From Heracleum sosnowskyi (Eukaryota > Streptophyta > Magnoliopsida > Apiales > Apiaceae), in NCBI GenBank assembly GCA_030848705.1, contig JAUIZM010000012.1:7566679-7630678 (forward strand): a stretch of DNA of 64,000 nucleotides, given 5' to 3'. Numbering within the stretch: position 1 is the stretch's first letter; the number at the start of each line of letters is the position of its first letter. A program made the position numbers and the translations under genes. Shown piece after piece: positions 1 to 10,244 of this stretch. The notes under the pieces were generated by a model. The model was not told the origin of the DNA. It ran no database searches and saw nothing but the letters and a program-made list of their open reading frames with translations.

Positions 1-242
1 CTCTTAAGATCAATCAAAAACCAATATAGTCAATTCATCATCATATTACATATATTAATATCTACGGTCACTCTCATTTTGTGTCGGTCCGTAGGAACAC
101 CTGTTAGCGGTATTTATAATATAATATTGTTTGTTTGCACTTTCCGTATATATTGTTTGTTTGTTGCAAAAGTTTTTAAAGTACGAAACAATTGTCTACA
201 CGTGTTCTCCCACTAAAACTGTTTTCAACTGTGCGCTGCCTT

Positions 243-543
243 ATTAACGAACTAACTAACTCACTAACTCATGCGGCCCTATAAACTAAGTAACTAACTA
301 TCTCTCGCTGTGCGGTAAATTAACTCTCTCTCTCTCTCTCCCTCTCCCTCTCCACAGCCTATAAACTAACTCATCTCTCTCTCTCTCTCCCTCTCCGCAG
401 CCCATAAACTAACTCATCTCTCTCCCTCCCTCTCCGCAGCCTATAAACTAACTCATCTCTCTCTCCCCTCTCCGCAGCCTATAAACTAACTCATCTCTCT
501 CTCCCTCCCTCTCCCTCTCCCTCTCCGCAGCATATAAAGTAAC

Positions 544-619
<76 letters not shown>

Positions 620-620
620 C
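243..620. repeat. CT-rich minisatellite and (CT)n/(TATC)n microsatellite
   Basis: A roughly 35-60 bp unit recurs about five times. It consists of a 'cataaactaactcatctctc' type block followed by a CT/CCCTCT run ending in 'ccgcagcc'. The array ends in a pure (CT)n run at about 541-590 and a (TATC)n run at about 590-620. No reading frame runs through it. CT-rich tracts of this kind are common in plant 5' UTRs and promoters, so it could lie near a gene to the left of the window, but nothing in view proves that. Confidence 0.85.
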
Positions 621-1188
621 CAGGCAATACTACAATTGCTATCAAAATCACAATAGCAGACAACCAGTGATCATCAACAAACAACGACTAATCAAATACA
701 GATAATTACAATTACAATCACAATAACAATAATACATAATCAACAAACAAACCTACAAATTGAGATGAAATTACAATCCCAAACATACACACAAATATAA
801 ACACACATCGAAAACTTAAAGAAACCCAAAAAGAAAACAAGAAAGGAGCAAAATAACTAACCCTAACAATCCTGAAATTGAAAAATTAATCAAAATTACA
901 AAAGAAGCGAAAGTGTGTGTGTGTATAATATACCTGGAGAATGGTGTATGTATAGGTGAACAACTTAGAGCTCCGTAGCGTTCTCAACAATTCGGGGGTC
1001 GCGTTTTGTTAAAAAAAATTAAAAATATTGGGTGCCGATATGCTTTGTTGTAATGTAGATATGTTAGGGTTTTGTTTCCTTTTGGGCCGATTGCTAATTA
1101 AAAAAAGTGTAGATCAAAATATAAACGCTTGTAGTAATTTATTTATTTTTACTGGCTTGTAGTCGGTGCTTCGCACGAGTTATTTTTA
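621..1188. other. AT-rich stretch, no gene recognised
   Basis: I see no long open frame, RNA gene or transposon terminus. A short (GT)n run lies near 913-924. Just before the MULE is the sequence gtgcttcgcacgag, which resembles the gtgcattgcacgcg repeats near 62605 and 63208. The MULE may therefore have landed in the same class of AT-rich repeat. Confidence 0.5.
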
Positions 1189-1197
1189 AATATTTTA

Positions 1198-1272
1198 GGG
1201 AAATTATTAATATTACCTCTCTTGTATTGATTTTTATGAATGGTACCACTTCGTATTTTTGACTTACAAACG
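1198..1272 (+). repeat. MULE left terminal inverted repeat
   Basis: It pairs with 3753-3827 in inverted orientation with only a handful of mismatches. Both contain the block TATGAATGGTACCACTTCGT. The 9 bp TSD lies immediately outside. Confidence 0.92.
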
Positions 1273-1547
1273 ATATCACTGTGTATTTATCTATCCATTA
1301 AAAATAGCATTCTGTCAACCCAAACGTTAAATCATTAAAAAAAGACATGCATACTAAATAAAACTTCAAATTTCCCGGGTTTATAACTGTTGCCACACTA
1401 TGACAATACCAAAAACAGAGTCATTACATGTCTGCACAAAATAACTTATTCGAGAACATTTAGTATAGTCTGAAACATGATCTAAACCACAAAATGAAAT
1501 GAAAATGTCATTAAGACTGAATTAAAAACAGCACAAGTCTATTTTTG

Positions 1548-3531
1548 TTAGTGAGACTGAGAATCTGGGAAATGTGAGCTGTTGGCCTGGGATGACTGAG
1601 TAGATGGTGCTTGCTGCCTCTGTTGCTTTGTTGCATCTGCCTTTGTTGTCTTTGTTGCCTTTGATGCCTCTGCCTTTGTTGCCTTGACTGCATAAGATTG
1701 GTCCCTCACTGTAGCAATTCTAATGACAATAGTCTTCCCACTATCCTTCATCTCTTTCTTTTGTTTCTCGGTTAACCCATCCTTACAGGTCCTCGAATTG
1801 TGTCCATAGGCACCACATTTTGTGCACTTAACTGTCTTGGACCTTTTTCCCTTTTGTTCCTCTCCCTCTTCTCTCCTCGTATTCCTACAAGGTCTTCCAA
1901 CCCCTCTTTTCATGGTTGGTGGACTAAAAGCAGGTAAGTTTTCATACACTAGCCATTGGTCTTTGTCAGGAACAAGGGAAATGCTAAACCCATAGGTCTG
2001 TTTGTATGTTCTAACCATGTACCATGAACTAACTACCTTAAGAGGATCTATTTTGGCATGAATCATAGCCCTAATAACATGCCTACAAAGAACCCCTGAA
2101 ATCTGCCAAGCTCCACAAGAACATATCTTGTTATTCAATGACAAAGGGAATTGAGATTTACCTTCATGTATCTCATATTCCCCTGGTTTAGACATGAATG
2201 CCTTGCAATTTATTATATCCTTGCTTATTGTTTTCACCAGCTTAACAATTTTGGGGCACACATCATCATCCTTCCAATTAAGTGCTGCTGCATACCTAGT
2301 TGTCATCCTCACCATACACACTCTTCTTATTCCTATCAGTAAGAAGGAATTAGAGTCAGTAAGATGTAGGGTCAGGAATGTAATGTAAGACATGCTTTAA
2401 AATAGTTGTAGTGTACCTTCAAGTAAAGTCAAGACAGACCTGCACCTATCAATTCCCAAAGTAGAGTTGAAACTCTCCACAAAATTTGAAGTATTTGAAT
2501 CACTGCAGACATTAGGGTCAAATTTATGCTTGCTCCAAGTTGAAGGATCACCTAACTTTGCAAACCACTGCATTACATTTTCACCTCCTTCCTTTTGGAT
2601 GTGGTCCTAGGAATTTTCCTTCAAAATAAACCCTGGTCTGAAGTTGAGGAAGTAATAATGGTTGAGTCATTCTGAGAAGTGTTTGGAACATGAGAAAACC
2701 TAGGACTCCTCCTAACAGTTAAGGATTTGAAAGTTGTTTGTGGTGAAATGGGAGGTGGTATATTGCTTTTGAATGAACTGGTTTTTGACTGAGTTTTTGT
2801 TGGTGGTTTTTTGGCTGCCTTTTTGGTTGGTTTTTTGCCTTTCTTTCTCCTGGTTTTAGCAAGCTCAGTGTCATCCAAGTCAGAGACATTCCCTTCTTCA
2901 CCTGTCATCTCATTACCCAATTCCTTTCTTCACCTACAACCATCTCATCACCCCCATTCCCTTCTTCACTTGCAACCTCCTTCCCTTTTTTGGCAGCTTC
3001 AGCCCTCCTCCTAAAGTTCAACACCAACTTGTACAATTCATTAGGTTTAACAACAGTCCCAACCCATATAGTTATCACTTCTTTATTCTACAATCTATCA
3101 AACATTTTCATTAGATCACTATCTTTTATCAACTTATGCTGCTCCATTTCATACACGTAACCAAAAGTCGGAAAGTGAAAATCCATCTTTTTACCTAGAT
3201 TTTTCGCTTCGTCTTCATAATCAATAACAATATCTAACAAATTACTCTTATCAACATCAACCTTAATATCAACCTCATTACCCCTCCAATCAAATCTTAA
3301 AATCTTATTATTATCACCTATTTTTGCAAAAATATGGAACTAATTCACACACAAAAGCCAAACAAAATAGTATATATATATATATATATATATATATTGT
3401 ATATATACATGCATCACAACAGTACTTGAAGTCGAAATTCACTATCGAAATACACATAATATGCATGTACGAATAATACATACCTGTAATGAAGCACAAC
3501 AATCGACAAAGATGATCGCTTCTTGCTCCAT
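1548..3531 (-). pseudogene. MuDR-type transposase pseudogene (N- and C-terminal parts only)
   Basis: Reading on the minus strand, a first exon starts at 3531 (MEQEAIIFVDCCASLQ) and ends at a GTATGT donor near 3483. A second exon from about 3340 holds an acidic N-terminal region of the MuDR type and meets an in-frame TAG near 3090. Next come a lysine-rich stretch (2920-2621) and a segment with the MULE-typical DPSTW...SFNS pattern (about 2600-2412). A GT-AG intron (about 2411-2343) is followed by IRRVCMVRMTTR, a SWIM zinc finger (CSCGAW...CRH) and a CCHC zinc knuckle (CTKCGAYGHNSRTC) in the 281-codon frame ending at 1548. The roughly 400 residues with the catalytic DDE triad that should sit before 2600 are absent. 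A frame change near 2900 adds to the damage. No functional transposase can be made. Confidence 0.85.
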
Positions 3532-3752
3532 CGTCGATCGTCGATTCAGTTTTCCCCTAATACCCATGAATGACCCGTTAATAATGTATTGGGAAATATT
3601 TATTTAACGTTTATCTACTAAAACATGTATTTAAAGTGTATTTTGTTTTTTTTAAAGAGAAAATACGGGATTAAAAGGGATAATCAAACGTTTAATTGAC
3701 GTTCGATGGACGGAGTGGTTTGTTTAATATCCAATCATTTACATAATTGTAC

Positions 3753-3827
3753 CGTTTGTAAGTCAAAAGTACGAAGTGGTACCATTCATAAAAGCCAATA
3801 CAAGATGGGTGATATTAATAATTTCCC
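3753..3827 (-). repeat. MULE right terminal inverted repeat
   Basis: This is the inverted partner of 1198-1272. It ends at CCC (3825-3827), followed by the second copy of the 9 bp TSD. Confidence 0.92.
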
Positions 3828-3987
3828 AATATTTTATTATATTTTAATTATAAATAATATATGTCTTTTTTATTTTTTTTTATAATTTTAATAGTACGTA
3901 GTTAATGGAGTTTAAAATATAAATTTTAATATATTGTTGTTAGAAATTGAATCTTAAAACTTCGTATGGAATAACTTTTAGTGTTAT

Positions 3988-5027
3988 TGTTAATCCCAAA
4001 TGACCTAACAGAATTGTAGAAGGGGGGTTGAATACAATTCTTGATATTTTCTTAAACTTAAAACACTTTATAAAATAAAACTGAACTGAATAAATAAAAA
4101 CACAAGATATAAATAATTCAGTTGGATTGTTTGATGATCCAACTGAAGTGTTTTTATTGCGGAAATAATCTGTGATACAAAAGTACACAGCTGCTCAGTT
4201 ACAGAGTTGTAGAGAAGAATGCTCTCAAAGATAGCTAATACAAACTATTTTTTTCTTCTTCTCTTACTCTATCTTAACTGCTACACTTGGTTATATATTC
4301 CCCAAGTTTACAATACTATTTTTGGCTACACTAAAGTACACTAAAGGTAACCGCCAATAGTTTGCTTTTCATCCCTTTGTCCAGTGGTCCTTGGAGATCC
4401 TTGCTTTTGTCTTCATGCTTATTATGATCACTCCCAAGAGCCCAATTGGAAACTGGGATGTTTTCTTATTCCCCATGTCCATTTTAATGGTTTCCAATGC
4501 AAAGTACACTTCCACATCACCTTTAGATCTGTTCAGTAAACTGTCACTATCACTTTGTCAACTATTCAGAAAAGCAATAATGATTCGTTGATAGCAGGGA
4601 GATGTGTTTCGTTGATAGCTTTATTCTTCATTCCGTTGATGGTGTTTCTCTCGTTTCGTTGATGAGTAAACTCCATACCGTTGATGGTGTATCCTTGTTT
4701 CGTTGATAGAGTAATCCTCATACCGTTGACATGTCTTCACTTAGGCAAAATTACAAGGTACAAGATATTTACAATTAACCAACCTATTTTGCCTATCTAG
4801 TACTTAGTCAACATGACTTAGGAAACCTATCTAATACATACATCAAAATGCATATCAAACTGTGAAGTATTGTACAGTGCAATTGCTACATCACTCATTT
4901 CGTTGATGAGCTACCTGTCAACGGAATGCTGCAAAGCATGCCATTTCGTTGACAGTTACAAAATGACTTAATACAAAATCTACTAAGTGTTTTTATAATT
5001 ATCATCAAGAACAACATATTCCTAACA
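3988..5027 (-). repeat. E1 3' LTR
   Basis: It is bounded by TG...CA and ends beside the polypurine tract at 5028. It holds ten copies of the hexamer CGTTGA/TCAACG, seven of them spaced 22-24 bp apart between 4586 and 4729. By eye it differs from the other LTR at about four substitutions and one G-run indel. Confidence 0.95.
4010..4041 (-). promoter_or_regulatory. U5 hairpin in the E1 3' LTR
   Basis: Perfect 9 bp inverted arms AGAATTGTA / TACAATTCT enclose a loop that is C-rich in sense RNA. The same structure occurs in the other E1 LTR (16125-16157), in E3 (24275-24305, where one base pair has changed on both sides) and in E4 (43732-43765). Confidence 0.7.
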
Positions 5028-5042
5028 ATCTCCCCCAATTTA
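5028..5042 (-). promoter_or_regulatory. E1 polypurine tract
   Basis: On the sense strand AAATTGGGGGAGAT lies directly against the 3' LTR. This is the expected primer site for plus-strand DNA synthesis. Confidence 0.85.
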
Positions 5043-5220
5043 TGACTGATAGAATAACAGCCATAAATCAAGAGCCTTGATGATAACAAAAACACTCAGT
5101 CAAATTACACATGATAAAAGTAGAAATTGCATTGAGCTTCATTGAATTTAATTAAAATACAAAGTAGAAAATCTTACAAAACAAGTGCACAGAGTTGCTC
5201 CTCTAGACTGAGCAGATTTT

Positions 5221-8157
5221 TCATCTTTGCCTCTGTGGTCTTGTTTTCTTCCCTTTTCTTGCATTGTTCTCCTCAATCTGAGCTTGAAGTCTTCTGTAGA
5301 AAATCTTCTCTTCTTCATCTTCATTCCCCAACTTGGATTGCATTAATCTTAAAGTTTCATTGGATGCCTTCTCCAGTTGGTCTTCTATTCTGAAGAATCT
5401 TCTACAGTTGTCCTTGTCTCTGAATTCCATCATCCAAAAAGGTTGGAGATGAATCTTCTTTCCTGTTTGAGGGACCTTCAATACTCTGGGAAGTGCACCA
5501 GGCTTGTTCCAGCTAGCTTTGATTTGGCAGATTTTGGAAACAACTTCAGACTTAGCTGTTTTGGTGAAGCCAAAATCTTTCTTCAGGCATTTGAACACAG
5601 ATAGCAGTGTCTGATAGTCTTCTCCTAGAATTCTATGTAGAGGCCAAACCTGTTCTCTCCCACCCTTGTAGACAAACACCAATCTCTCTGGTAGTTTGTA
5701 AGAAGCTGCTATTCCTCTCACTTCAACTAGGTCATCAAGATTGATGTGTAGGTCAGACTCCTCCCTGATATCAGCAATGTAGATGAAGTCTTCTGGGTTG
5801 GTAGGAGGTTTTTCAGCTTGTGGTCTCCTTACTAGAATTGGCTTAGCCTTGGTAGCCCTTTGCTTAGATTTCTTCTTTGGATCCATCTCAAAGAGGAATT
5901 TTGGAAAGTTGGCCTCATCAAACTCAATTGGCTCTTCCTTTGGCTCAATTGGCTTATCATGGAAATTAACAGGATGTTTAGGATCACAGGCTAACTTTTC
6001 CCCTAGAGCTGGATCAGGAATTGTTGGAGGAGCAGTTGGTACAGAAGAGTCTGATGCAATACTCTGAGAGTCATCATTCTCAAAGGCTATATTTCTCCTA
6101 GCTCTTGCCTTTGGTTGCCTTGTGCTCTTCTTTGCACTCCTTTCCTCTCTGGCTTTTTCTTCTTGCTGTCTTTCTTCTTCATCAAGAGATTGAGCAACTG
6201 CAAGTGCTTGCATTGCTGCTCTTTCTGACTCTTCAGCTTTAGCTTCAGCAAAGTTTGGGTGACCAGCCCAAACACAGATTTGTTGTCCATTCCTGTAGAC
6301 AATTGCCCTTTGCTTCCTTATCTCATAATCATTGCTTTCCTTGCTTTTTGTGATGAGTAGACCAAGAAGCTTGTGCTCATCTGGATAAGGTGCAGGATAG
6401 AAAGTCCTTTCTGTATTTTTGCCCTTTGGTTTAGCAGGAGACTTGGGAGATAGGCTTCTTTGCAATGTAGCTTTTTCCACATCCCTAATGCATGAAGTTT
6501 GTCCTTTCTCCTTTCTTGGTCCTTGAGTGACTCCATGTAGAAGGGGCTCTATCTTATAGAAAGAATTGGTCTGTGGCTCCCATTCCGTTGACACTAGAAC
6601 CATGGCATTCGTTGATGGCTCTGTAGAAGAAGCTTGATCCGTTGATGGATTTGAACTCTTTGCAGTACCAGCTAACTTCTTGACTCTTTCATCTATCCTG
6701 GACCAGTGGTCTTTAATTTGTTCAGCAAGCTGTAGCTTCATAGATGCTTGCTGAATCAGGTCAATGCTGTCCAGTTTAGCTTTTCCTGACTCCCCCATAG
6801 CTAGTGGCTCCTTTGGCAGGGAAATGGCTGGGACCATAACCTTTGTGATTTGAATGTCTAGATCTAGCTCCTTAGATTTCTCCCCCTTTTTGTTATCATC
6901 AAGAGAGATGACTGGGAGTCCTTGAGCTGCCACTAGCTGGGCCAATAGTTGTGTCTGCTTCTCCTGTTCCTTTTGCATCTGAGATAAAGTAGCTTCCACC
7001 TTGTCCACTCTAGAAGAGAGAGTCTTCAAGGAGGTAGCCACCTCAGGTTCCTTAGTGAAAAACCTGTTCATCTTGGACACAGTGAGAAGAGGAAGCTTTT
7101 CATCTAGCCTCCTGTCATTAGCATCCTTGAGATTGCTAATTGAGTCCTTGATTTCTCTAGCCTCAATCCTTGTCTGCATCATCTGTAGCCTTTGGATTTC
7201 CAGTGAATCCATAATAGCCTTGTAGAATTTCTTGTCATTGGCATTTGCAGACTCATGAGCCAGATAGGCCTCATTGTACTGCCTTGTGATTGCAGCATCC
7301 AGAGAGATCCTTCCTTGTAAATCTTGAGAAAGCCAGTTTGGTGTAGGAGGCACCACAGAAGTCCCAGTCTGTGAAGTAGTGGCCACCTGATTGTCACCAA
7401 AGCTGTCCTCATCATCAGAGAAATCAAACTCACCACTTGCTGCAGCTGCTGGAGATAGATTGGTCAAGGCATCCTTTGCTCTTTGCATTGATGCAGTTGT
7501 ATGAATTAGTTGTAGTGACCTCTCTGCCTCCACATTGCCCTGTTGAGCCAAAACTTGATAGGCTGACACAGGATGAGTAAAGGTCTCAGGATCCAGGGAA
7601 ATACTATCCAGAGTTTGTTGATAATGCTCTTGGAAGGTAAGTTCCCTTTCTTCCTCATTGACCTCCATTGACTCACTAGCAATGGCTGCTTCCTCCCTTA
7701 TGACTCCTGTAGTCCCTTCTCTCTCTCCTCTATATTCTTGCATCATGGGCTCCCCATGGCTCACACCTCTCACACCCTCACCTTCACCTACTAAGGTGGA
7801 ACTCTCAATCTCTCCTTTTGCCTGGCTGGAAGAAATAGCCAGCCTCTCACTCTCATTCTCTCCTTTTGTCTGGCTGCAAGCCAGCCTCTCAGTTTCACTC
7901 CCTCTCAATCCTAGAAGTGTCTCAACTACCACTAGATCATCTGCACTAGTTGTGGAAACAACTTGATTTTCAATTAGAGGTGCAGAGTGAACTATCAACG
8001 GAATGGTAGTTTGAACTGTCAACGGTATGGATACCGTTGATGGAGAAACACTTGTCAACGAAATAGACTGTTTCGTTGATGAAGTCAAGAAAGCACTTTG
8101 AGAATGAGAAATTACAGTAGAGTCTGTGGTGATTGATTTGAGAGATTGGTCCACAGA
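5221..8157 (-). CDS. E1 extra gene (ORF3), C-terminal part
   Basis: This open frame of about 978 codons follows the 515-codon ORF3a in the same frame, after a TGA at 8158-8160. It has no ATG at its head; GTG at 8154 is the first start-like codon. From the N-terminus there is a Ser/Thr/Glu-rich disordered region, then a likely coiled coil (about residues 310-420, Glu/Lys/Gln-rich heptads), and a DDNKKGEK motif at about residue 421. A second low-complexity stretch follows, and a folded-looking C-terminal domain covers about residues 800-950. That domain has the same layout as those of E2 and E3, although E1 is the most diverged. The function is unknown. It occupies the position of the env-like gene of Sireviruses, but I see no signal peptide or obvious membrane anchor. 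A fusion glycoprotein is therefore not supported. Confidence 0.75.
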   Translation of the reverse strand, partial: SVDQSLKSITTDSTVISHSQSAFLTSSTKQSISLTSVSPSTVSIPLTVQTTIPLIVHSAPLIENQVVSTTSADDLVVVETLLGLRGSETERLACSQTKGENESERLAISSSQAKGEIESSTLVGEGEGVRGVSHGEPMMQEYRGEREGTTGVIREEAAIASESMEVNEEERELTFQEHYQQTLDSISLDPETFTHPVSAYQVLAQQGNVEAERSLQLIHTTASMQRAKDALTNLSPAAAASGEFDFSDDEDSFGDNQVATTSQTGTSVVPPTPNWLSQDLQGRISLDAAITRQYNEAYLAHESANANDKKFYKAIMDSLEIQRLQMMQTRIEAREIKDSISNLKDANDRRLDEKLPLLTVSKMNRFFTKEPEVATSLKTLSSRVDKVEATLSQMQKEQEKQTQLLAQLVAAQGLPVISLDDNKKGEKSKELDLDIQITKVMVPAISLPKEPLAMGESGKAKLDSIDLIQQASMKLQLAEQIKDHWSRIDERVKKLAGTAKSSNPSTDQASSTEPSTNAMVLVSTEWEPQTNSFYKIEPLLHGVTQGPRKEKGQTSCIRDVEKATLQRSLSPKSPAKPKGKNTERTFYPAPYPDEHKLLGLLITKSKESNDYEIRKQRAIVYRNGQQICVWAGHPNFAEAKAEESERAAMQALAVAQSLDEEERQQEEKAREERSAKKSTRQPKARARRNIAFENDDSQSIASDSSVPTAPPTIPDPALGEKLACDPKHPVNFHDKPIEPKEEPIEFDEANFPKFLFEMDPKKKSKQRATKAKPILVRRPQAEKPPTNPEDFIYIADIREESDLHINLDDLVEVRGIAASYKLPERLVFVYKGGREQVWPLHRILGEDYQTLLSVFKCLKKDFGFTKTAKSEVVSKICQIKASWNKPGALPRVLKVPQTGKKIHLQPFWMMEFRDKDNCRRFFRIEDQLEKASNETLRLMQSKLGNEDEEEKIFYRRLQAQIEENNARKGKKTRPQRQR
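6880..6892 (-). promoter_or_regulatory. Internal polypurine tract in E1 ORF3
   Basis: The sense strand reads CAAAAAGGGGGAGAAA and encodes the KKGE site. The same purine run is present in frame at the matching place in E2 (20840-20852) and E3 (26843-26855). It resembles the 3' PPT and could act as a central PPT. Confidence 0.5.
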
Positions 8158-9705
8158 TCACCTTGCAACTTCAGGAAAAATTGGTTGATGGCCCAACAAA
8201 TCACTTAACAAGTGATGGCCACCAGCTTCAGAGTGGGGCTTCTCCAAGATTAGAGTTGGAGAATCAGGAATAGATGTATGGATCATGTCCACATCTAGAG
8301 ATTGAGTTGGTGAATTTGATGGAGATAATTCAAGATTGATGTTTAGAGAATGGGACTGTAACCCCAGAGTGATAATAGGGGTTACATCAAACTGAATTTG
8401 AGAAACTGGAAGTGTTGCTTCCAGTGTGTGTGCACCCTGTGAAACCTGGGATTTTTGCTTCACTCTCCTTTGGTATTGGGAAAATGTAGACTGTGGGCTT
8501 GAAGTGTCCCTTACCCTTTTGGACTGTGCTCTAGGTTGAGAGCTTGTTTCAATAATTACATCCTTTTGGGAGGATGCAATTAGACTTGTGCTTAAATCCG
8601 TTTTACTCATTGTGCCTTGTTGGGAAGACACAATGGGGCTAGGCTGGGAAACACTTACCTCACCTTCCTTATCCTTGGGGTTTCTTTGACTTTCACCCCT
8701 TCCCTCACCTTTCACAACTCCAGACTCACTCCCCTTAGGTTGTGTGGTAGTTTTTACAACAGGTGCCTTTTGAGAAGCACCTGAGGTTGGCTTGGAGGAT
8801 TTCTTAGATTTTGGTTTTTTTGCTGGGGCAGGAGCCTGTTGGGTCACAGCTACAGACTCCATAGCAACTGGATTGGATGAAACAATGGAAGTAACAGCTA
8901 TACTAACAGGGATAGCAGTAGTTACCTCAATGATTGGCAGATACACCACTGGAACATCACCATTGTGGTTCAGCCTCAGTATGTCTGTCAATACTCTCTT
9001 CTCTTGCACAAAGCACTCAAACCTGGCAGTAGGGTTAGAGATAACTAATGGTGCTGGACTAACATGATTAGCCAGCATCATCAGAAACCTTGCATAATAG
9101 ATATTTTTCTTCCTATTTGCCTTATCACCCAACTTAGCACCAATTTCATACATAAGTTGGGTGCTAAAGTTGTAATATCTATCATTTAGAAGCATGGTTA
9201 GGAGAATTAACATAGAGTTAGTTAATGCATCAAAATTACTAATCTTTCCAGAAAAGACCTTAATGAATGCATCAGCTAAATAACTGTATTCCCTAACCAA
9301 ACCTCTCCTAATAATTCTACCCAGATTATCAGTAGGCAAAGAGTAGTTTATAGAATTTAGCATGGTAGTTATTTCAGTGTTAGAAGGCAAAGCATCATAG
9401 TTATTATCAGGAATATGTAAACATGCTTGCAAAACATCAGAATTAACTAGGTACTCATTACCTTGAAGAGTGAATTGCAGTGTGCCGTTTGTTCCACTAT
9501 ACTCACATGAGGTCCAAATCTCCTCGATTACTTCATTGTAGAGTGGTGTAGAGTGAAACATCGCATAGCTCAATTTACAGTTCCTCATGAAATCCATCAT
9601 TTTGAAAAAGATGCTGTTCGGACTCTCCTTAACAACAAATGGAATGGAATTGTTCTTCTCATAGATGAACCCACCAGCAGACATAAGCTTGACTATGGGT
9701 GCCAT
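8158..9705 (-). CDS. E1 extra gene (ORF3), N-terminal part
   Basis: This frame of 515 codons starts at ATG 9705 and ends at TGA 8158-8160; the reading frame stays open beyond the stop for a further 978 codons. Residues 1 to about 230 look globular (MMDFMRNCKLSYAMF, EEIWTSCEYSG, LVREYSYLADAFIKVFSGK). The rest is Ser/Pro/Lys-rich and probably disordered. The globular part is laid out like the N-terminal region of the E2 extra gene (22,300-23,014), so it is a family trait and not random reading frame. I do not recognise a characterised domain. A TATA-like GTATTTAAG lies about 115 bp upstream on the sense strand (about 9819-9828), so a separate internal transcript is possible. Confidence 0.75.
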   Translation of the reverse strand: MAPIVKLMSAGGFIYEKNNSIPFVVKESPNSIFFKMMDFMRNCKLSYAMFHSTPLYNEVIEEIWTSCEYSGTNGTLQFTLQGNEYLVNSDVLQACLHIPDNNYDALPSNTEITTMLNSINYSLPTDNLGRIIRRGLVREYSYLADAFIKVFSGKISNFDALTNSMLILLTMLLNDRYYNFSTQLMYEIGAKLGDKANRKKNIYYARFLMMLANHVSPAPLVISNPTARFECFVQEKRVLTDILRLNHNGDVPVVYLPIIEVTTAIPVSIAVTSIVSSNPVAMESVAVTQQAPAPAKKPKSKKSSKPTSGASQKAPVVKTTTQPKGSESGVVKGEGRGESQRNPKDKEGEVSVSQPSPIVSSQQGTMSKTDLSTSLIASSQKDVIIETSSQPRAQSKRVRDTSSPQSTFSQYQRRVKQKSQVSQGAHTLEATLPVSQIQFDVTPIITLGLQSHSLNINLELSPSNSPTQSLDVDMIHTSIPDSPTLILEKPHSEAGGHHLLSDLLGHQPIFPEVAR

Positions 9706-10046
9706 TGTTGAGTGAGGAAAAGCTTCGAGCTGTATTGCTTGTTAGAGAGAAGAAGCTAGAAAAACTTTTGGAATTTTTGAGAACAGGTAGAAATGAAATA
9801 AAGAAATTAAAGTTTCTTAAATACTCCCCCAAAAATTCTCAGAAATTAAGTCCAATAATTAATCTAAATTACCTGATTGGCTTAAAAAAGTAACCGTTAG
9901 AATTAAAAAAATTACCACGATTTATACTTACAGGGGTGTATGTATAGATCGTGATAAAGAACGTGAAATTTCAACGGTTCAGATTAAAAAGCGCTATATC
10001 AACGAATCAGGATTGGGCGTTAAAGTCCAGTCTTATTTCGTTGATA

Positions 10047-10140
10047 AAGCTGCGTTTCGTTGATATAAAAGAGCTATCAACGAAACACCCAGAAAAATGC
10101 TAAGACTGTCAACGAAATGGTGCGTTTCGTTGACATAGTA
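10047..10140. repeat. Inverted repeats upstream of E1 ORF3
   Basis: Two back-to-back hairpins are built from the E1 signature oligomer. The first has arms GTTTCGTTGATA and TATCAACGAAAC (about 10055-10086) around a 9-base loop. The second has arms TGTCAACGAAA and TTTCGTTGACA (about 10108-10135) around a 6-base loop. They lie in the roughly 540 bp gap between pol and ORF3. Apart from these, the gap holds only the TATA-like site and another GGGGGAG tract near 9827-9835. Confidence 0.8.
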
Positions 10141-10244
10141 ATTTTGACTTAGACAAAATTTCACCTTTTCCTGAGAAAATCAATTCTCAGAAAAATTATA
10201 GCAAGTTCCTGGCTGCATATTAACTTGCAAAAATCTCAAAATAA

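Larger units (their letters stand above)
1198..3827 (-). mobile_element. Mutator-like element (MULE), internally deleted
   Basis: The ends are inverted repeats of about 75 bp (1198-1272 and 3753-3827), beginning GGGAAATTATTAATAT. They are flanked by a perfect 9 bp target-site duplication, AATATTTTA, at 1189-1197 and 3828-3836. A 9 bp TSD with long TIRs is the hallmark of the Mutator superfamily, and the inside carries minus-strand MuDR-type transposase remnants. The element is only 2.6 kb because the middle of the transposase gene, including the DDE catalytic core, is missing. It is therefore non-autonomous, though its intact ends could still be recognised by a transposase supplied in trans. 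Confidence 0.93.

Noticed and set aside
243..620. Regular repeats as a CRISPR-like array
   Set aside because: A CT-rich plant minisatellite with degenerate units and no unique spacers. The organism is a eukaryote.
5221..9705. E1 extra gene as a retroviral-type envelope glycoprotein
   Set aside because: The position fits, but no signal peptide, transmembrane anchor or fusion-peptide-like segment is visible in any of the three families.
5142..9893. Plus-strand open frames inside E1 ORF3 (5142-5393, 5377-5604, 5783-6067, 7658-7966, 8792-9067, 9699-9893)
   Set aside because: They are shadows of the long minus-strand coding sequence, with biased composition and no promoter or homologue in E2/E3. 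Unlike the two antisense genes, they overlap sense coding sequence.
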